The notes under the pieces: generated by a model | What the model was told of the DNA's origin: nothing | Seen by the model: only the letters and a program-made list of their open reading frames with translations | Database searches by the model: none | NCBI GenBank assembly: GCA_964398215.1 | Contig: CAYNNP010000020.1 | Coordinates: 1 to 50,572, forward strand | Origin: CAYNNP01 sp964398215 | GTDB lineage: Bacteria > Planctomycetota > Planctomycetia > Pirellulales > Pirellulaceae | Direction of reading: 5' to 3' | Length of the DNA stretch: 50,572 nt | Program-made: the position numbers and the translations under genes | Part shown: positions 24,519-33,962 of the stretch, one piece after another | How positions within the stretch are numbered: the first letter of the stretch is position 1 | Layout of the letters: the number at the start of each line of letters is the position of its first letter

Positions 24519-27500
24519 CTATTTGGACCAAAGCTCTTTTGGCGAACGGTTTTCTTTCTTGATCTCTTCGATCGCGGATTTTGCCGCGCGAACTACCGAT
24601 TCATTTGGGTCTTGCAGCAGCGGGGTGAGGTAGGGAGTGCTTTTAGCTGTCCCAATCGACTGGAGTGTGGTGCACGCAGATTGTCGGTGGTATTCACTTT
24701 TCGCCTTCAGGCTGCTCCAGACCAATGGTTCCGCCCCTGTCCCCAGAGACCGCAATAGTTGGAGGGTAGCGTAGTTGAATTCAACATTGTGTTGGGCGAC
24801 CAAACGATCCAATGCCTCGGGATCGTTGTGAAGCGTCACTTTCAATTTATCAACGAGCCAAGCAGACGATTTGCGGACTCTTGCTGAACTGTCCAGCTCC
24901 ATTGTCTGAAGATGTTGCAAGGTCGCTTGGCTGCCAATCGACGAAAGAATCCGCATGACTGAAACACGCACCGATGGGTCTGAATGCTGCAATCCTTTCA
25001 ATGCGATTTGCTCACCTTTGGCCCCCATATTAGAAAGCACAGAAAAGATCGGGTCGAAAGAATTCGTTTTTGGACTTAGCAATCGCTCCTCAAGCAACTC
25101 GTGCAATTTCGGGCTATCAGACAAAGCAACCAGGCCCTTCTTGGCCTCTTGAGGGTACTTATCAATCGTTTGCATCAACACCGTCAAATCAGCTTCACTA
25201 AAACCAAGCTTTGTCATGACCTGTAAACTTAAGTATCCCAAATCACTGCGTGGAACAGCTCCACTGCTCGACCGTACCTTAGCGGCGCGGAGCAGTACTG
25301 CATGAAGAGCGGACCGCAGTTCACTCTCATTGGAATCTTTGATTTCAGATATTGCCAACATCTTAAGGGCTTGTTGGAGCTGGGCTTCAGTTGCCGTTGG
25401 ATTGCGCAGCGTCTCGATCGCATTTTTTGATATATCCTTCGAGGCAGCGATGTCAATGTTCTTCATTCCTTGCTCCGCGATACTTCTTACCTCGTAACTG
25501 GAGTGATTCAAGAACGGCGCAACCGACCCGTCACGTAAATCTGCAAGAATGGTCGCCATGCGTTTTACGAAGTCTTTATCGCGGACTGGATAAGTGCGAA
25601 AATCATTTGCAGCAGCGTGCAACAGCGTGCTGGATCCTGAATCGACCGACTGCCTGATCATTGAATCAGCTTCTTCCTTCAGTATCTGATTGTTTAGCAG
25701 GCCAATCGCGGACTTGATGGCGTCACTCTTTTGTTCAGCGTCCAACTCAAAGTCCCCAATACTTTCCATCGCAATGGATTGTTTAGAGAAATCACCTGAC
25801 TGTAGATACAGAATCAATTCAGCCGCGCTGGCGGGCGCTACTGCAGGCGAAACTTCGACCAAATCATCTTCGTCAGCTTCTTTTCCGTTTGGGCCAACCG
25901 AGCGGATCGCAAAACGGTCATCATCGCTGACCGCATAGATCAATTGCCTGCGCCAACCGTCTCGCATGTTTTCCACCAAGGCGTTACCAACTTCTTGGGT
26001 TGGCAGCGTTCCATTCTCTTGCTCCCAAGCCACAACCAATTTCTCCGCAGAATGGATAGCGTGGTGCGTGATGAACGTATTCCAGTAGTTCTTTGGAATG
26101 CTGACCGACCGCCGGCGTGCTTTCTTGATTGCGTCAATGCAACGGGTGACTGTCGAATCATTCGGGTATCGCTTTGAGGCTTCAATTTCCCGGATGCCCT
26201 TTACCGTACCAACGGCACTCAAGGCGTCGTATAACTCCTGGCTACGAACTTTATTCTCAAGTCTCGCAAGCAGAATTGGTTCGACAAGAGGGCCCCGTTT
26301 CTCCAGCAACTTGGTTGGCAAATATTCAAAAACCCGAGGATCGTTCAGCATATCAAGTTGCTCAAACAACACTCTGTCATTGCGTGTACTGTGGACTGCG
26401 ATGATTTCAAGGATCGCGGGAACATCTTCGTACCCCAATCCTCGATTCACGACGTCTCCAAGAACAGTAAAGCCTCGGTAGTTTCGTTTTTCGTTCGTTA
26501 AAACGGGCAACATCGGATCCAGAACCGACTGAAATGCGCCCTGTTTTTCCTTCAGGTCGTACAGCAAAGTCGTGAGCTCAGATGGATCCAATTGAGACCG
26601 ATCTTCGAAGAACATCTGCAGCAATAATGGAACCTCCGCTTTGGTAACCCAACGCTGTAGAATCGGCATCGCCTTGCGCCGATAAGCAGACGGGATATTC
26701 AGCGATAAAACTGTGGCAACAACTTGTTCTCGCTGTTCGTCGTTTGGCTCGATTTTCGCAAGCGCTTCGATGGCTGCCGGTGATGTAACAGAATTCTTAA
26801 TATTCGACAAAATCATCTGAAAGTCATCACCCTCCGGATCACTCGTATTGCTGGGCGCGGAGTTGTTTGTGCTTGTATTCGTGGTCGAAGTAGATGATCC
26901 TGCCGAGATGCCATTTCGCTCATTCACAATTTGCCGGGCCTTGCGCGCTGATGATTCAATTGAGCTCGCAAAGTCATTCATCCCTTTTTGCGCTCGAGCT
27001 ATCTCATGAGTCAGTGAGGTCCGCCCAGACTCTCTTGCTTTTTGCAGTTTGGCTTGCTTGGTCGAATCAGCCTGAATGTAAAAAACAATCATCGTCACAA
27101 CACCTATCAACGCGGCTCCCCCTGTCCCAGATAACGTCCAGAACAATGGGTCCTTCTGCAATGATCCGTACGAAACCGACTGTTGCGCAGCGCGCCTTGG
27201 TTCGTCTCGGATCAGCAAGATGATCAGGACAAGACCAATTGGAAATGTCAACAAGATCGTCAATGGAAAAGCCGAGCCCAAACAAGGCACCATCATCAAT
27301 ATTGCACCACCGAATGCGAATGCTGTGTAGCGCCCCATGAGCGCGGACAGTCCACCACTGAACTGAATGGCACCAAACACGAGACAGAGCGCCGTTGAGA
27401 GGTAGGTTAGTTTTTCGGCACTGTAGAAAAACTGATTCATGAACGCGCCGCCAGGAATGTCAACCATTCTTGTTACATCAGTCACCATCTCCACTGATGC

Positions 27501-27896
27501 TGCGGTTTGCATTGCATAATAAAGTGAAAGAATCGCATTGAAGGCACCATAGACCATCGTCAAAATTGCGAAGATCTGTAGCACGCTTGTTGGTTTGGAC
27601 TGAGTTGTTTGCGGCACCCTATTCGGTGTCGCTGCTGTAGTCACTTGAGGACGGGTTGGCGCTGGCTGAGGCGCATGTGAATTCGCGGCTTGCACATTGG
27701 GCATCGCTGGAGCCGATGCAGGCGGCGGCGAAGGAGCCGGAGAAACGGGCGCGGGCGCTTGAGTAGATGATCCGGACGAAGGCGCCGCAGGGATCCAGTG
27801 CACCTGCTGACACTGTGGACAACGAACTTGTTTTCCAGCGTGAATGGTATCGACTCGAAATTGGAAATTACATCCACATACGATTTTTACATTCAT
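24519..27896 (-). CDS. Large zinc-ribbon, multi-pass membrane and HEAT-repeat protein
   Basis: This is an 1125-residue protein of unknown function. The N-terminus has one zinc-ribbon-like unit (Cys7, Cys9, Cys26, Cys29), then a Pro/Ala/Ser-rich linker (35-100). About five transmembrane helices follow (104-128, 163-187, two within 191-229, 251-276), then a Ser/Thr/Asn-rich spacer near 335-355. The remaining 750 residues are HEAT/armadillo-like helical pairs (for example DPSVRVSVMRILSSIGSQAT and DPNESVVRAAKSAIEEIKKE). Such solenoids bind proteins, so it may act as a membrane scaffold. It is divergent from the Wadjet operon with a 308-base gap, but nothing ties it to defence. Its layout repeats that of the gene at 12097-14664. 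Confidence 0.78.
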   Translation of the reverse strand: MNVKIVCGCNFQFRVDTIHAGKQVRCPQCQQVHWIPAAPSSGSSTQAPAPVSPAPSPPPASAPAMPNVQAANSHAPQPAPTRPQVTTAATPNRVPQTTQSKPTSVLQIFAILTMVYGAFNAILSLYYAMQTAASVEMVTDVTRMVDIPGGAFMNQFFYSAEKLTYLSTALCLVFGAIQFSGGLSALMGRYTAFAFGGAILMMVPCLGSAFPLTILLTFPIGLVLIILLIRDEPRRAAQQSVSYGSLQKDPLFWTLSGTGGAALIGVVTMIVFYIQADSTKQAKLQKARESGRTSLTHEIARAQKGMNDFASSIESSARKARQIVNERNGISAGSSTSTTNTSTNNSAPSNTSDPEGDDFQMILSNIKNSVTSPAAIEALAKIEPNDEQREQVVATVLSLNIPSAYRRKAMPILQRWVTKAEVPLLLQMFFEDRSQLDPSELTTLLYDLKEKQGAFQSVLDPMLPVLTNEKRNYRGFTVLGDVVNRGLGYEDVPAILEIIAVHSTRNDRVLFEQLDMLNDPRVFEYLPTKLLEKRGPLVEPILLARLENKVRSQELYDALSAVGTVKGIREIEASKRYPNDSTVTRCIDAIKKARRRSVSIPKNYWNTFITHHAIHSAEKLVVAWEQENGTLPTQEVGNALVENMRDGWRRQLIYAVSDDDRFAIRSVGPNGKEADEDDLVEVSPAVAPASAAELILYLQSGDFSKQSIAMESIGDFELDAEQKSDAIKSAIGLLNNQILKEEADSMIRQSVDSGSSTLLHAAANDFRTYPVRDKDFVKRMATILADLRDGSVAPFLNHSSYEVRSIAEQGMKNIDIAASKDISKNAIETLRNPTATEAQLQQALKMLAISEIKDSNESELRSALHAVLLRAAKVRSSSGAVPRSDLGYLSLQVMTKLGFSEADLTVLMQTIDKYPQEAKKGLVALSDSPKLHELLEERLLSPKTNSFDPIFSVLSNMGAKGEQIALKGLQHSDPSVRVSVMRILSSIGSQATLQHLQTMELDSSARVRKSSAWLVDKLKVTLHNDPEALDRLVAQHNVEFNYATLQLLRSLGTGAEPLVWSSLKAKSEYHRQSACTTLQSIGTAKSTPYLTPLLQDPNESVVRAAKSAIEEIKKENRSPKELWSK

Positions 27897-28204
27897 ACCC
27901 GTGGCCCACTAACTAGCAGCTTCACCTGCGAATCGCGATAAACATCGCTGAACAATTGCGAAAACAACCATGATACCGCTTCAGTTACACGATTGAGTCT
28001 ATTTGTCCGTTTTTTCGAGGTGAGTGAGGCAGTCGGACCCTATCGGAGCTCCTGCGCTTGGAGTTTTCCGGTCAGCCAGATTTTTCGGCCGGAATCAGCA
28101 AACCTAGCCAATTACCCAACGGAGCCTCTCCTAGAATCGCAGTCCCATCGTTAGAATCTGCCAGGTTTGAATCGTCCCCGACGTGAATCTTCATCATCGG
28201 CAAA
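27897..28204. other. Divergent promoter region before the Wadjet operon
   Basis: These 308 bases separate the divergently transcribed HEAT protein gene and jetA. I find no coding frame worth calling; the small minus-strand frame reaching into jetA is antisense noise. No clear -35/-10 pair or operator palindrome is seen. An in-frame TGA at 28184-28186 precedes the jetA ATG and fixes its earliest start. Confidence 0.5.
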
Positions 28205-29713
28205 ATGCAACTGAGTTGGCTTCTATCGTTCTTTGACAACAGCCCGTCTGCTGGTTTGCTGCGGTCGAAGCATGCGCCGTACATCATCGATTTCTTGGCA
28301 GGCGAATTCAAAGGTGACGGCGCGGTGAGCCGATCGCAAAGCGAATTGACGGAGTCGCTACGTGGCTACCTTGAACGGCTACGAGAATCGGATGCCGAAT
28401 TGATGACCGGCACGGCTGAGCATTACATGGCAGATTGGTGCGGTAGCAAGAAACGCTTTCTGCGCCGATTCTTGGATGCCGATCACGCGGAACCGATGTA
28501 CGAACTAACGGCGGCGACCGAAGACACACTTACATTCGTAGGTCAACTTTCGCGACGTGATCGTCGATTCGTTGGTACGGAATCGCGTCTGAAACGGATC
28601 ATCGAAACGTTAAACGATCTGGCGCTGGGCGCGTCCGACGACGCAGAACAGCGGCTTGAACACCTGCGTGCCGAACGCGCAAGAATTGACCAGCAGATAG
28701 AAACGATCCAGTCCGGCGGCCCCGTTGCCATCTATTCGCACACGGCGGTTCGTGAACGGTTCGGCGATGCCATGACGGACCTTGTGCAACTGCAAGGCGA
28801 TTTTCGCGCAGTCGAGGAATCCTTCAAAGAGATCACTCGCGATGTACAACAACGACAGCTTTTAAGTGATGATAGTCGTGGCCAGATTCTGGGCGACGCT
28901 TTGGACGCAGAAGAAGGATTGAAAGGCGAAGACCAAGGCATCAGTTTTGACGAATTCGCGCGACTGATTCTGTCACCGACCAAACAAGAACACGTGGATT
29001 CAATCATCCACCAAGTCACCAACATCAGCGCGCTCTCTGGCGACAATGAATCGCTGCAACGAATCCGTGACATGGTTCCTTCGTTGACCGCCGAAGCACG
29101 CAAGGTCTTGCGGACTTACCAACGATTGTCGACAACCCTGCGGCGTTTGCTTGACCAGGAAGTTCGCTCAGAACGTCAGCGGCTTGCCCAGGTGCTGGAC
29201 GAAATCCGTTCGATGGCGGTTCGCATGTCCGATGACAACAATCGTGAGGATGCTTTTACTCTGGAAATCGACCACGCACTTGATTTGTCGCTGCCCAGCG
29301 AGCGCCGTTTCTGGAGCCCGCCAAAGGAGTTTGCGGAGGTTCAATTTGCAACTCACGAAACCAAGGATGAAGATCGTATCGCGGCGTTCACTGATCTTGC
29401 CATGATGAAATCTCTGGATTGGCACGGACTACGACAGCGCGTTTCACACGCCATCGATGAAGAACACGAAATGACACTCGCCAACTTGGTGGATGTCGGC
29501 GAGGAGTACTATGACGCGGTCGAAGTCATGGGGCTGATTCAGATTGCTCACGAAGACGGGCACTTCATTGATTTGGAACTCACCGAAACGATCCTGGTTC
29601 GACATGCGGATGGAACGATGGCAGAGCTGGAAATTCCTCGCGTGATTTTTTCTCAACTGGAGCCGAAGCAATCAGAACCGGCACAACACTCGCTCGCTGA
29701 GAACAATGAATAA
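28205..29713 (+). CDS. jetA: Wadjet anti-plasmid system protein JetA (DUF3375)
   Basis: This 502-residue protein is the DUF3375 component of a type I Wadjet system, the kleisin-like subunit that bridges the SMC-type ATPase heads (equivalent to MukF/MksF). It is recognised from the N-terminal segment around NSPSAGLLRSKHAPYIIDFL, a long helical middle with heptad character (EQRLEHLRAERARIDQQIETI in parts), and its place as first gene of the four-gene set. The start is the first ATG after an in-frame stop at 28184; the ribosome site is weak. It is followed 47 bases later by jetB. The identification rests on family pattern plus operon order and is strong in combination. Confidence 0.92.
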   Translation: MQLSWLLSFFDNSPSAGLLRSKHAPYIIDFLAGEFKGDGAVSRSQSELTESLRGYLERLRESDAELMTGTAEHYMADWCGSKKRFLRRFLDADHAEPMYELTAATEDTLTFVGQLSRRDRRFVGTESRLKRIIETLNDLALGASDDAEQRLEHLRAERARIDQQIETIQSGGPVAIYSHTAVRERFGDAMTDLVQLQGDFRAVEESFKEITRDVQQRQLLSDDSRGQILGDALDAEEGLKGEDQGISFDEFARLILSPTKQEHVDSIIHQVTNISALSGDNESLQRIRDMVPSLTAEARKVLRTYQRLSTTLRRLLDQEVRSERQRLAQVLDEIRSMAVRMSDDNNREDAFTLEIDHALDLSLPSERRFWSPPKEFAEVQFATHETKDEDRIAAFTDLAMMKSLDWHGLRQRVSHAIDEEHEMTLANLVDVGEEYYDAVEVMGLIQIAHEDGHFIDLELTETILVRHADGTMAELEIPRVIFSQLEPKQSEPAQHSLAENNE

Positions 29714-29760
29714 CCAAGACATGACGCGCAACGAACATCCATGCAAAGGCGAACGATCCG

Positions 29761-30444
29761 ATGACTGACACCCTCTTTGAAGAACCAGCCGAAGTGAAGT
29801 CAGGCCGTCCCGAAAGCTTGGCGGCCATTCGCTTGCTGCAAGGCGTTGTGTACAGCAACGACAAAAAACCATGGGACCAGGTGCTGACCTATCGCAGCAA
29901 TTTAGAAGACTATTTTGCGCGCGTCGGATTGGCGTTGGTTGTCGATGAAAATGACGGGCTCGCCTATTTGCGTCAGTGGTCGGATGACGAGCGAGATGCG
30001 ATGGATGTTGTTTTGCCGCGATTGTTTCGCCGAACGCCGCTGAATTATGACGTCTCGCTTCTATGCGTTTTGCTGCGTGATGAACTGCGACGCTGGGAAG
30101 ACGAAGATTTTGACAACACACGGTGCGCAGTGACGATCGATTCGCTGTTTGAAATCTGGAAAACAATGCAGCCCCGATCGATGGACGAAGTTCAATGCCG
30201 CAAATCACTGTCGGCAACGATGAAGAAACTGGAGCAGATGTCGTTCGTGCAAAAATTTGGTGGTGACGATGAATACGAAATCAAACGTATTTTGAAAGCA
30301 CGACTTCCGATGGAAAAGCTAACGATGCTGCGAGATCAAATGAAAGACTACATCGAAAAGATCAACGCCACCGCCGAATCACCATCCGATGATGCAGAGC
30401 CAGCGCCAAGCGAGCAACCAGAGGTGACTCAAAACGATGAGTGA
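29761..30444 (+). CDS. jetB: Wadjet anti-plasmid system protein JetB (DUF4194)
   Basis: This 227-residue protein is the DUF4194 component, the winged-helix KITE-like subunit (equivalent to MukE/MksE) that binds the kleisin JetA. Matching features are the opening SLAAIRLLQGVVYSND, the segment FARVGLALVVDENDGLAYLRQ and LPRLFRRTPLNYDVSLLCVL, followed by a C-terminal winged-helix-like half and an acidic, disordered tail. Its stop overlaps the jetC start by 8 bases, so translation of the two is coupled, consistent with subunits of one complex. Confidence 0.92.
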   Translation: MTDTLFEEPAEVKSGRPESLAAIRLLQGVVYSNDKKPWDQVLTYRSNLEDYFARVGLALVVDENDGLAYLRQWSDDERDAMDVVLPRLFRRTPLNYDVSLLCVLLRDELRRWEDEDFDNTRCAVTIDSLFEIWKTMQPRSMDEVQCRKSLSATMKKLEQMSFVQKFGGDDEYEIKRILKARLPMEKLTMLRDQMKDYIEKINATAESPSDDAEPAPSEQPEVTQNDE

Positions 30445-33400
30445 TGTATTTGAGCTCCAGTCACAGCGACCAGGCATTCGTCTGCACCGGTTAGAACTTT
30501 TCAATTGGGGAACGTTCGATAGCGCTGATGGTTCTGTCTTTATAGCCAACCCGGAAGGCCGAACGGCGCTTTTGGTGGGGCGTAATGGCGCCGGGAAATC
30601 AACTTTGGTTGACGCTTTGTTGACACTGTTGGTTCCCAGTACGATTCGAAACTACAATGTTGCGGCAGGCGCAAAAAAGAAGGAACGCACGGAGAAAACC
30701 TACGTGCTGGGTGCTTGTGACCAGCAACTGGGCGACGACGGCGGGAACGTCTCCAAGCGTTACCTGCGCGGTGATGGCAAACACTACACCGTGCTGCTGG
30801 CGTACTTTTATGATGAAAACATCGACAGCGGATTTACCATCGCGCAAGTCTTGTATGCACGCTCGGATAGTTCAATCGAAAAGATCTATCTGTTCGCGGA
30901 AGGCAACCGAACGATCGAAACGGATTTAAATGGCCTGACGAAATCAGAAGGCCTGATCACGACGCTGAAGGCACGCGGTTTCCAGGCCACCAAGACGTTT
31001 ACTGAATACCATGGTTGGTTTGTTCGCCGTGCTGGACTAAAGCAGCTGGCGATGGACATGTTCAACCAGACCGTGGCTGTCAAAGACATCCGCAGTTTGA
31101 ATCAGTTCATCCGCGCTCACATGCTGGAACCTTCGGGCGGTCGTGAGCGAGTGCAGAAACTCGTCCAGCACTTTTCGGAATTGCGAGCCGCTCATCGGCA
31201 GCTTGTACGTGTTCGTGTCCAACACGATCTGCTGCTGCCGATCGAAAAGTTTGGCAATCAGTACAACCAATTCAACGGCGAACTAGTAGCCGCGCAGAAA
31301 CTGGCCTTAGCAGCCGATCCGTTCTTTCGCCAAAAAATCATTGAGTTGGCAAAGCCGGAACTAGCGCGGCTGAATCAAGTACTTGAAACGCGAGAATCCA
31401 AACGCGATGCACTGAAACAGCAAATCGCCGATGCGAACGATCAGGCCCGCAAGCTGAAGAATGAGATCGACATGGCCGGTGGCGATCGCCTGCGCCAGAT
31501 CCCGATGCTGATCGAACTTGAACAAACGCGATTGCGGCAAAAACAATCGAAACGCCAGGGTCTGATTGATTCGCTGTCAGCCTGTGGCCGCGATGACAAG
31601 ATCGACAACGCGGACCAACTTGCGGGCGTTATCGATTCACTAAAAGTCCGACGTGATGAAATCAATGCACTAACGCGCCAACAGAACGAATTGCGCGATG
31701 ATTTGGTGGTACGGCGCGCATCGCTGACGCGTTCTCAGAAAGAACACGTCGATGAATTGGAAATGCTGAAGCGTCGCCGCACGAATCTACCCGGTTCGTT
31801 CGCACGATTGCGCGCGATGATCTGCCAAGACTTGCGAATGCGCGAAGACCAATTGGTGTTCGCCTCCGAATTGATTGCCGTTTCGGAGGATCAACAGCCA
31901 TGGGAATCTTCAATCGAAATGGTGCTGCGTTCCTTTGCTCTTAGTTTGCTGGTCCCTGATAAGTATTACCGCCAAGTCAGCAAATACATCGAACAGACGC
32001 GACTGGTTGATGGCAAGAGCGACCGACGGGCTCGTGGTCAAAAACTGGTTTACTTGCGGGTCGCCAGCGAGGTCGACAACGCAGCGACGCGAGATCGATT
32101 GCACGACCAGTCTTTAGTCCGCAAACTTCGTTTCCGCGATGGGCATACACTGGTTCCTTGGGTGACGCAGCAAGTTGAAACTCGTTTCGATTACCGGTGT
32201 TGTGAATCAATCGAAGAATTTCATGAAGCACCTCGGTTGGCCATCACCAAAAACCGTCACGCCAAATTTGGAAGTTCGCGTCATGAGAAAGATGACCGAA
32301 ACAAAATGGTCGACGCCAGCCAATACGTTTTGGGCTGGGACAATCAAGCCAAAAAGCGTCGGTTGGCAGAAGCGATTGATGCGTTGCAGATTCAAATCAA
32401 TGAATTGAATTCGCAAGTCCAGGCATGTGAATCACAAATCGCTACGCTTGCTCGCGAAGCGGTGGCGATCGACCGATGCTTTCAGGTGCGAACCTTTGAC
32501 GAGATCGATACCCAAACGCACATTGCTGCCGTCGCGGCTTTGGAAGCCGAACGCAAGGCACTTGAGTCCAACAACGACAAAGTCCGTGTGTTGAAAGATC
32601 GCTTGGCCGAAGTTGAAAAGCAGGCCGATACGCTTGGCAGTCAGCGTGATGAAATCGTCCAACAAATCGGCACACTGAAACGAGAAATTGAAAGCGGCAA
32701 GAAGCTGGTTAACGTCGCTGAGTCCAAGCTTGCTAAGATGAAATCGGATGGACGGCTTGAGCGAGCTACCGCGATGTTCGACCAAATCCAACAGGCTCTG
32801 GGCGATCCACCGCTATCCTTTGACGACATGTTTGATCGCGAGGAAAAATTCAAAGAGAAACAGCAGGCAGCGATTTTTCGGTTGCGTGCGGTGCTGGAGC
32901 CTATCGAAAGCAAGCTGACCAAGGCGATGGGTGACTTTTTCAAAAAGTGCCAAGAGGAACGCGACGACTTGGATGCCAGTGTTCAGTCTTTGCCTAGCTT
33001 TCTCGCCAAACTTGACGCCATTCGCCGTGAGGATTTACCACGCCATGAATCACGTTTTAAAGATCGCCTGAACGACACGGTTACAAAAGAAATCGGGGTC
33101 TTTCATAGTGAGCTTCAAGCCGAAGGACGCCAGATTCAAAGCAAGATTGACGAACTGAACGAGGCGTTGCGCGAATTGCCGTACAACGACGGGACGTTCA
33201 TGCGACTGGATGTACGGCCGGTCAAGAATCCGGAGATCAACGATTTTCGCCAATCGCTGCGATCATGCTTGGATGACTCGTTTGATGACACAGAGGCGTC
33301 GCGCGAAGCCAGATTCAAACGCATCGAAACTTTGATCAGCCGCCTGAGCGAAGAATCAACGTGGCGAGATCGTGTGATCGATGTTCGTCGCTGGTACGAT

Positions 33401-33877
33401 TTTGGTGCCTGTGAGATCGATGCCGAAAGCGGCGACACTCGCAGTTACTACGAAGACAGTAGCGGGCAATCTGGCGGTGAGAAAGCCAGACTGGCGTTTA
33501 CGATTTTGGTGGCGGCGATCGTTTACCAATATGACTTGGATTTATCCGGCAACGACACGGGTGGATTTCATTTTGTTGTCGTGGACGAAATGTTCTCCAA
33601 GATCGACGATCGGTTCGCGTCCTATGCATTGAAACTGTTCGAGCGGTTTGGATTGCAGTTGATCATTGTTGCTCCGCTCGATGCCAAGGCGCGTGTCACG
33701 GAACCTTATGTCCAGTATTACTTGCAGATTTTAAAGAACGACAAAACGTACCAATCGCAGTTGGTCACGATGACGGCACGAGAGTACGAAGCCGTCATTG
33801 CGAAAGCCAGTAAAGCCAAAACGTCGTCCAAGAAAAAAGCGAAAGTAATCAAGCAAGACACTCCCTTGTTCCAGTAG
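30437..33877 (+). CDS. jetC: Wadjet anti-plasmid system ATPase JetC (SMC/MukB-like)
   Basis: This 1146-residue SMC-family ATPase is the motor of Wadjet, extruding DNA loops and sensing small circular DNA. The N-terminal head has Walker A GRNGAGKST (48-56). The C-terminal head has the ABC signature SGQSGGEKARLAF (about 1008-1020) and Walker B VVVDEMFSKID (about 1047-1057) with the catalytic Glu. Between them lie two long coiled-coil arms (about 290-460 and 640-800, rich in Glu, Lys, Arg, Gln and Leu) around a hinge-like central region near 480-620. All catalytic motifs are intact. The size fits the JetC group. It starts inside jetB (8-base overlap). The C-terminal tail is Lys-rich. Confidence 0.95.
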   Translation: MSDVFELQSQRPGIRLHRLELFNWGTFDSADGSVFIANPEGRTALLVGRNGAGKSTLVDALLTLLVPSTIRNYNVAAGAKKKERTEKTYVLGACDQQLGDDGGNVSKRYLRGDGKHYTVLLAYFYDENIDSGFTIAQVLYARSDSSIEKIYLFAEGNRTIETDLNGLTKSEGLITTLKARGFQATKTFTEYHGWFVRRAGLKQLAMDMFNQTVAVKDIRSLNQFIRAHMLEPSGGRERVQKLVQHFSELRAAHRQLVRVRVQHDLLLPIEKFGNQYNQFNGELVAAQKLALAADPFFRQKIIELAKPELARLNQVLETRESKRDALKQQIADANDQARKLKNEIDMAGGDRLRQIPMLIELEQTRLRQKQSKRQGLIDSLSACGRDDKIDNADQLAGVIDSLKVRRDEINALTRQQNELRDDLVVRRASLTRSQKEHVDELEMLKRRRTNLPGSFARLRAMICQDLRMREDQLVFASELIAVSEDQQPWESSIEMVLRSFALSLLVPDKYYRQVSKYIEQTRLVDGKSDRRARGQKLVYLRVASEVDNAATRDRLHDQSLVRKLRFRDGHTLVPWVTQQVETRFDYRCCESIEEFHEAPRLAITKNRHAKFGSSRHEKDDRNKMVDASQYVLGWDNQAKKRRLAEAIDALQIQINELNSQVQACESQIATLAREAVAIDRCFQVRTFDEIDTQTHIAAVAALEAERKALESNNDKVRVLKDRLAEVEKQADTLGSQRDEIVQQIGTLKREIESGKKLVNVAESKLAKMKSDGRLERATAMFDQIQQALGDPPLSFDDMFDREEKFKEKQQAAIFRLRAVLEPIESKLTKAMGDFFKKCQEERDDLDASVQSLPSFLAKLDAIRREDLPRHESRFKDRLNDTVTKEIGVFHSELQAEGRQIQSKIDELNEALRELPYNDGTFMRLDVRPVKNPEINDFRQSLRSCLDDSFDDTEASREARFKRIETLISRLSEESTWRDRVIDVRRWYDFGACEIDAESGDTRSYYEDSSGQSGGEKARLAFTILVAAIVYQYDLDLSGNDTGGFHFVVVDEMFSKIDDRFASYALKLFERFGLQLIIVAPLDAKARVTEPYVQYYLQILKNDKTYQSQLVTMTAREYEAVIAKASKAKTSSKKKAKVIKQDTPLFQ

Positions 33878-33962
33878 TTGAATTCTGCCGGTGCCTACAA
33901 GATGACTTCAAATCAGTTGCTTTACTCTCCACTGCAAGCCTGACAACGACTTGCCTACTGCC

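Noticed and set aside
28072..28311. Minus-strand frame of 79 codons overlapping the start of jetA
   Set aside because: It is antisense to jetA's conserved N-terminus and crosses the promoter region; composition and start context give no support for a gene.
33902..33943. A 13-codon frame between jetC and jetD
   Set aside because: It is too short, with no ribosome site and no known counterpart in Wadjet operons; it looks like chance.
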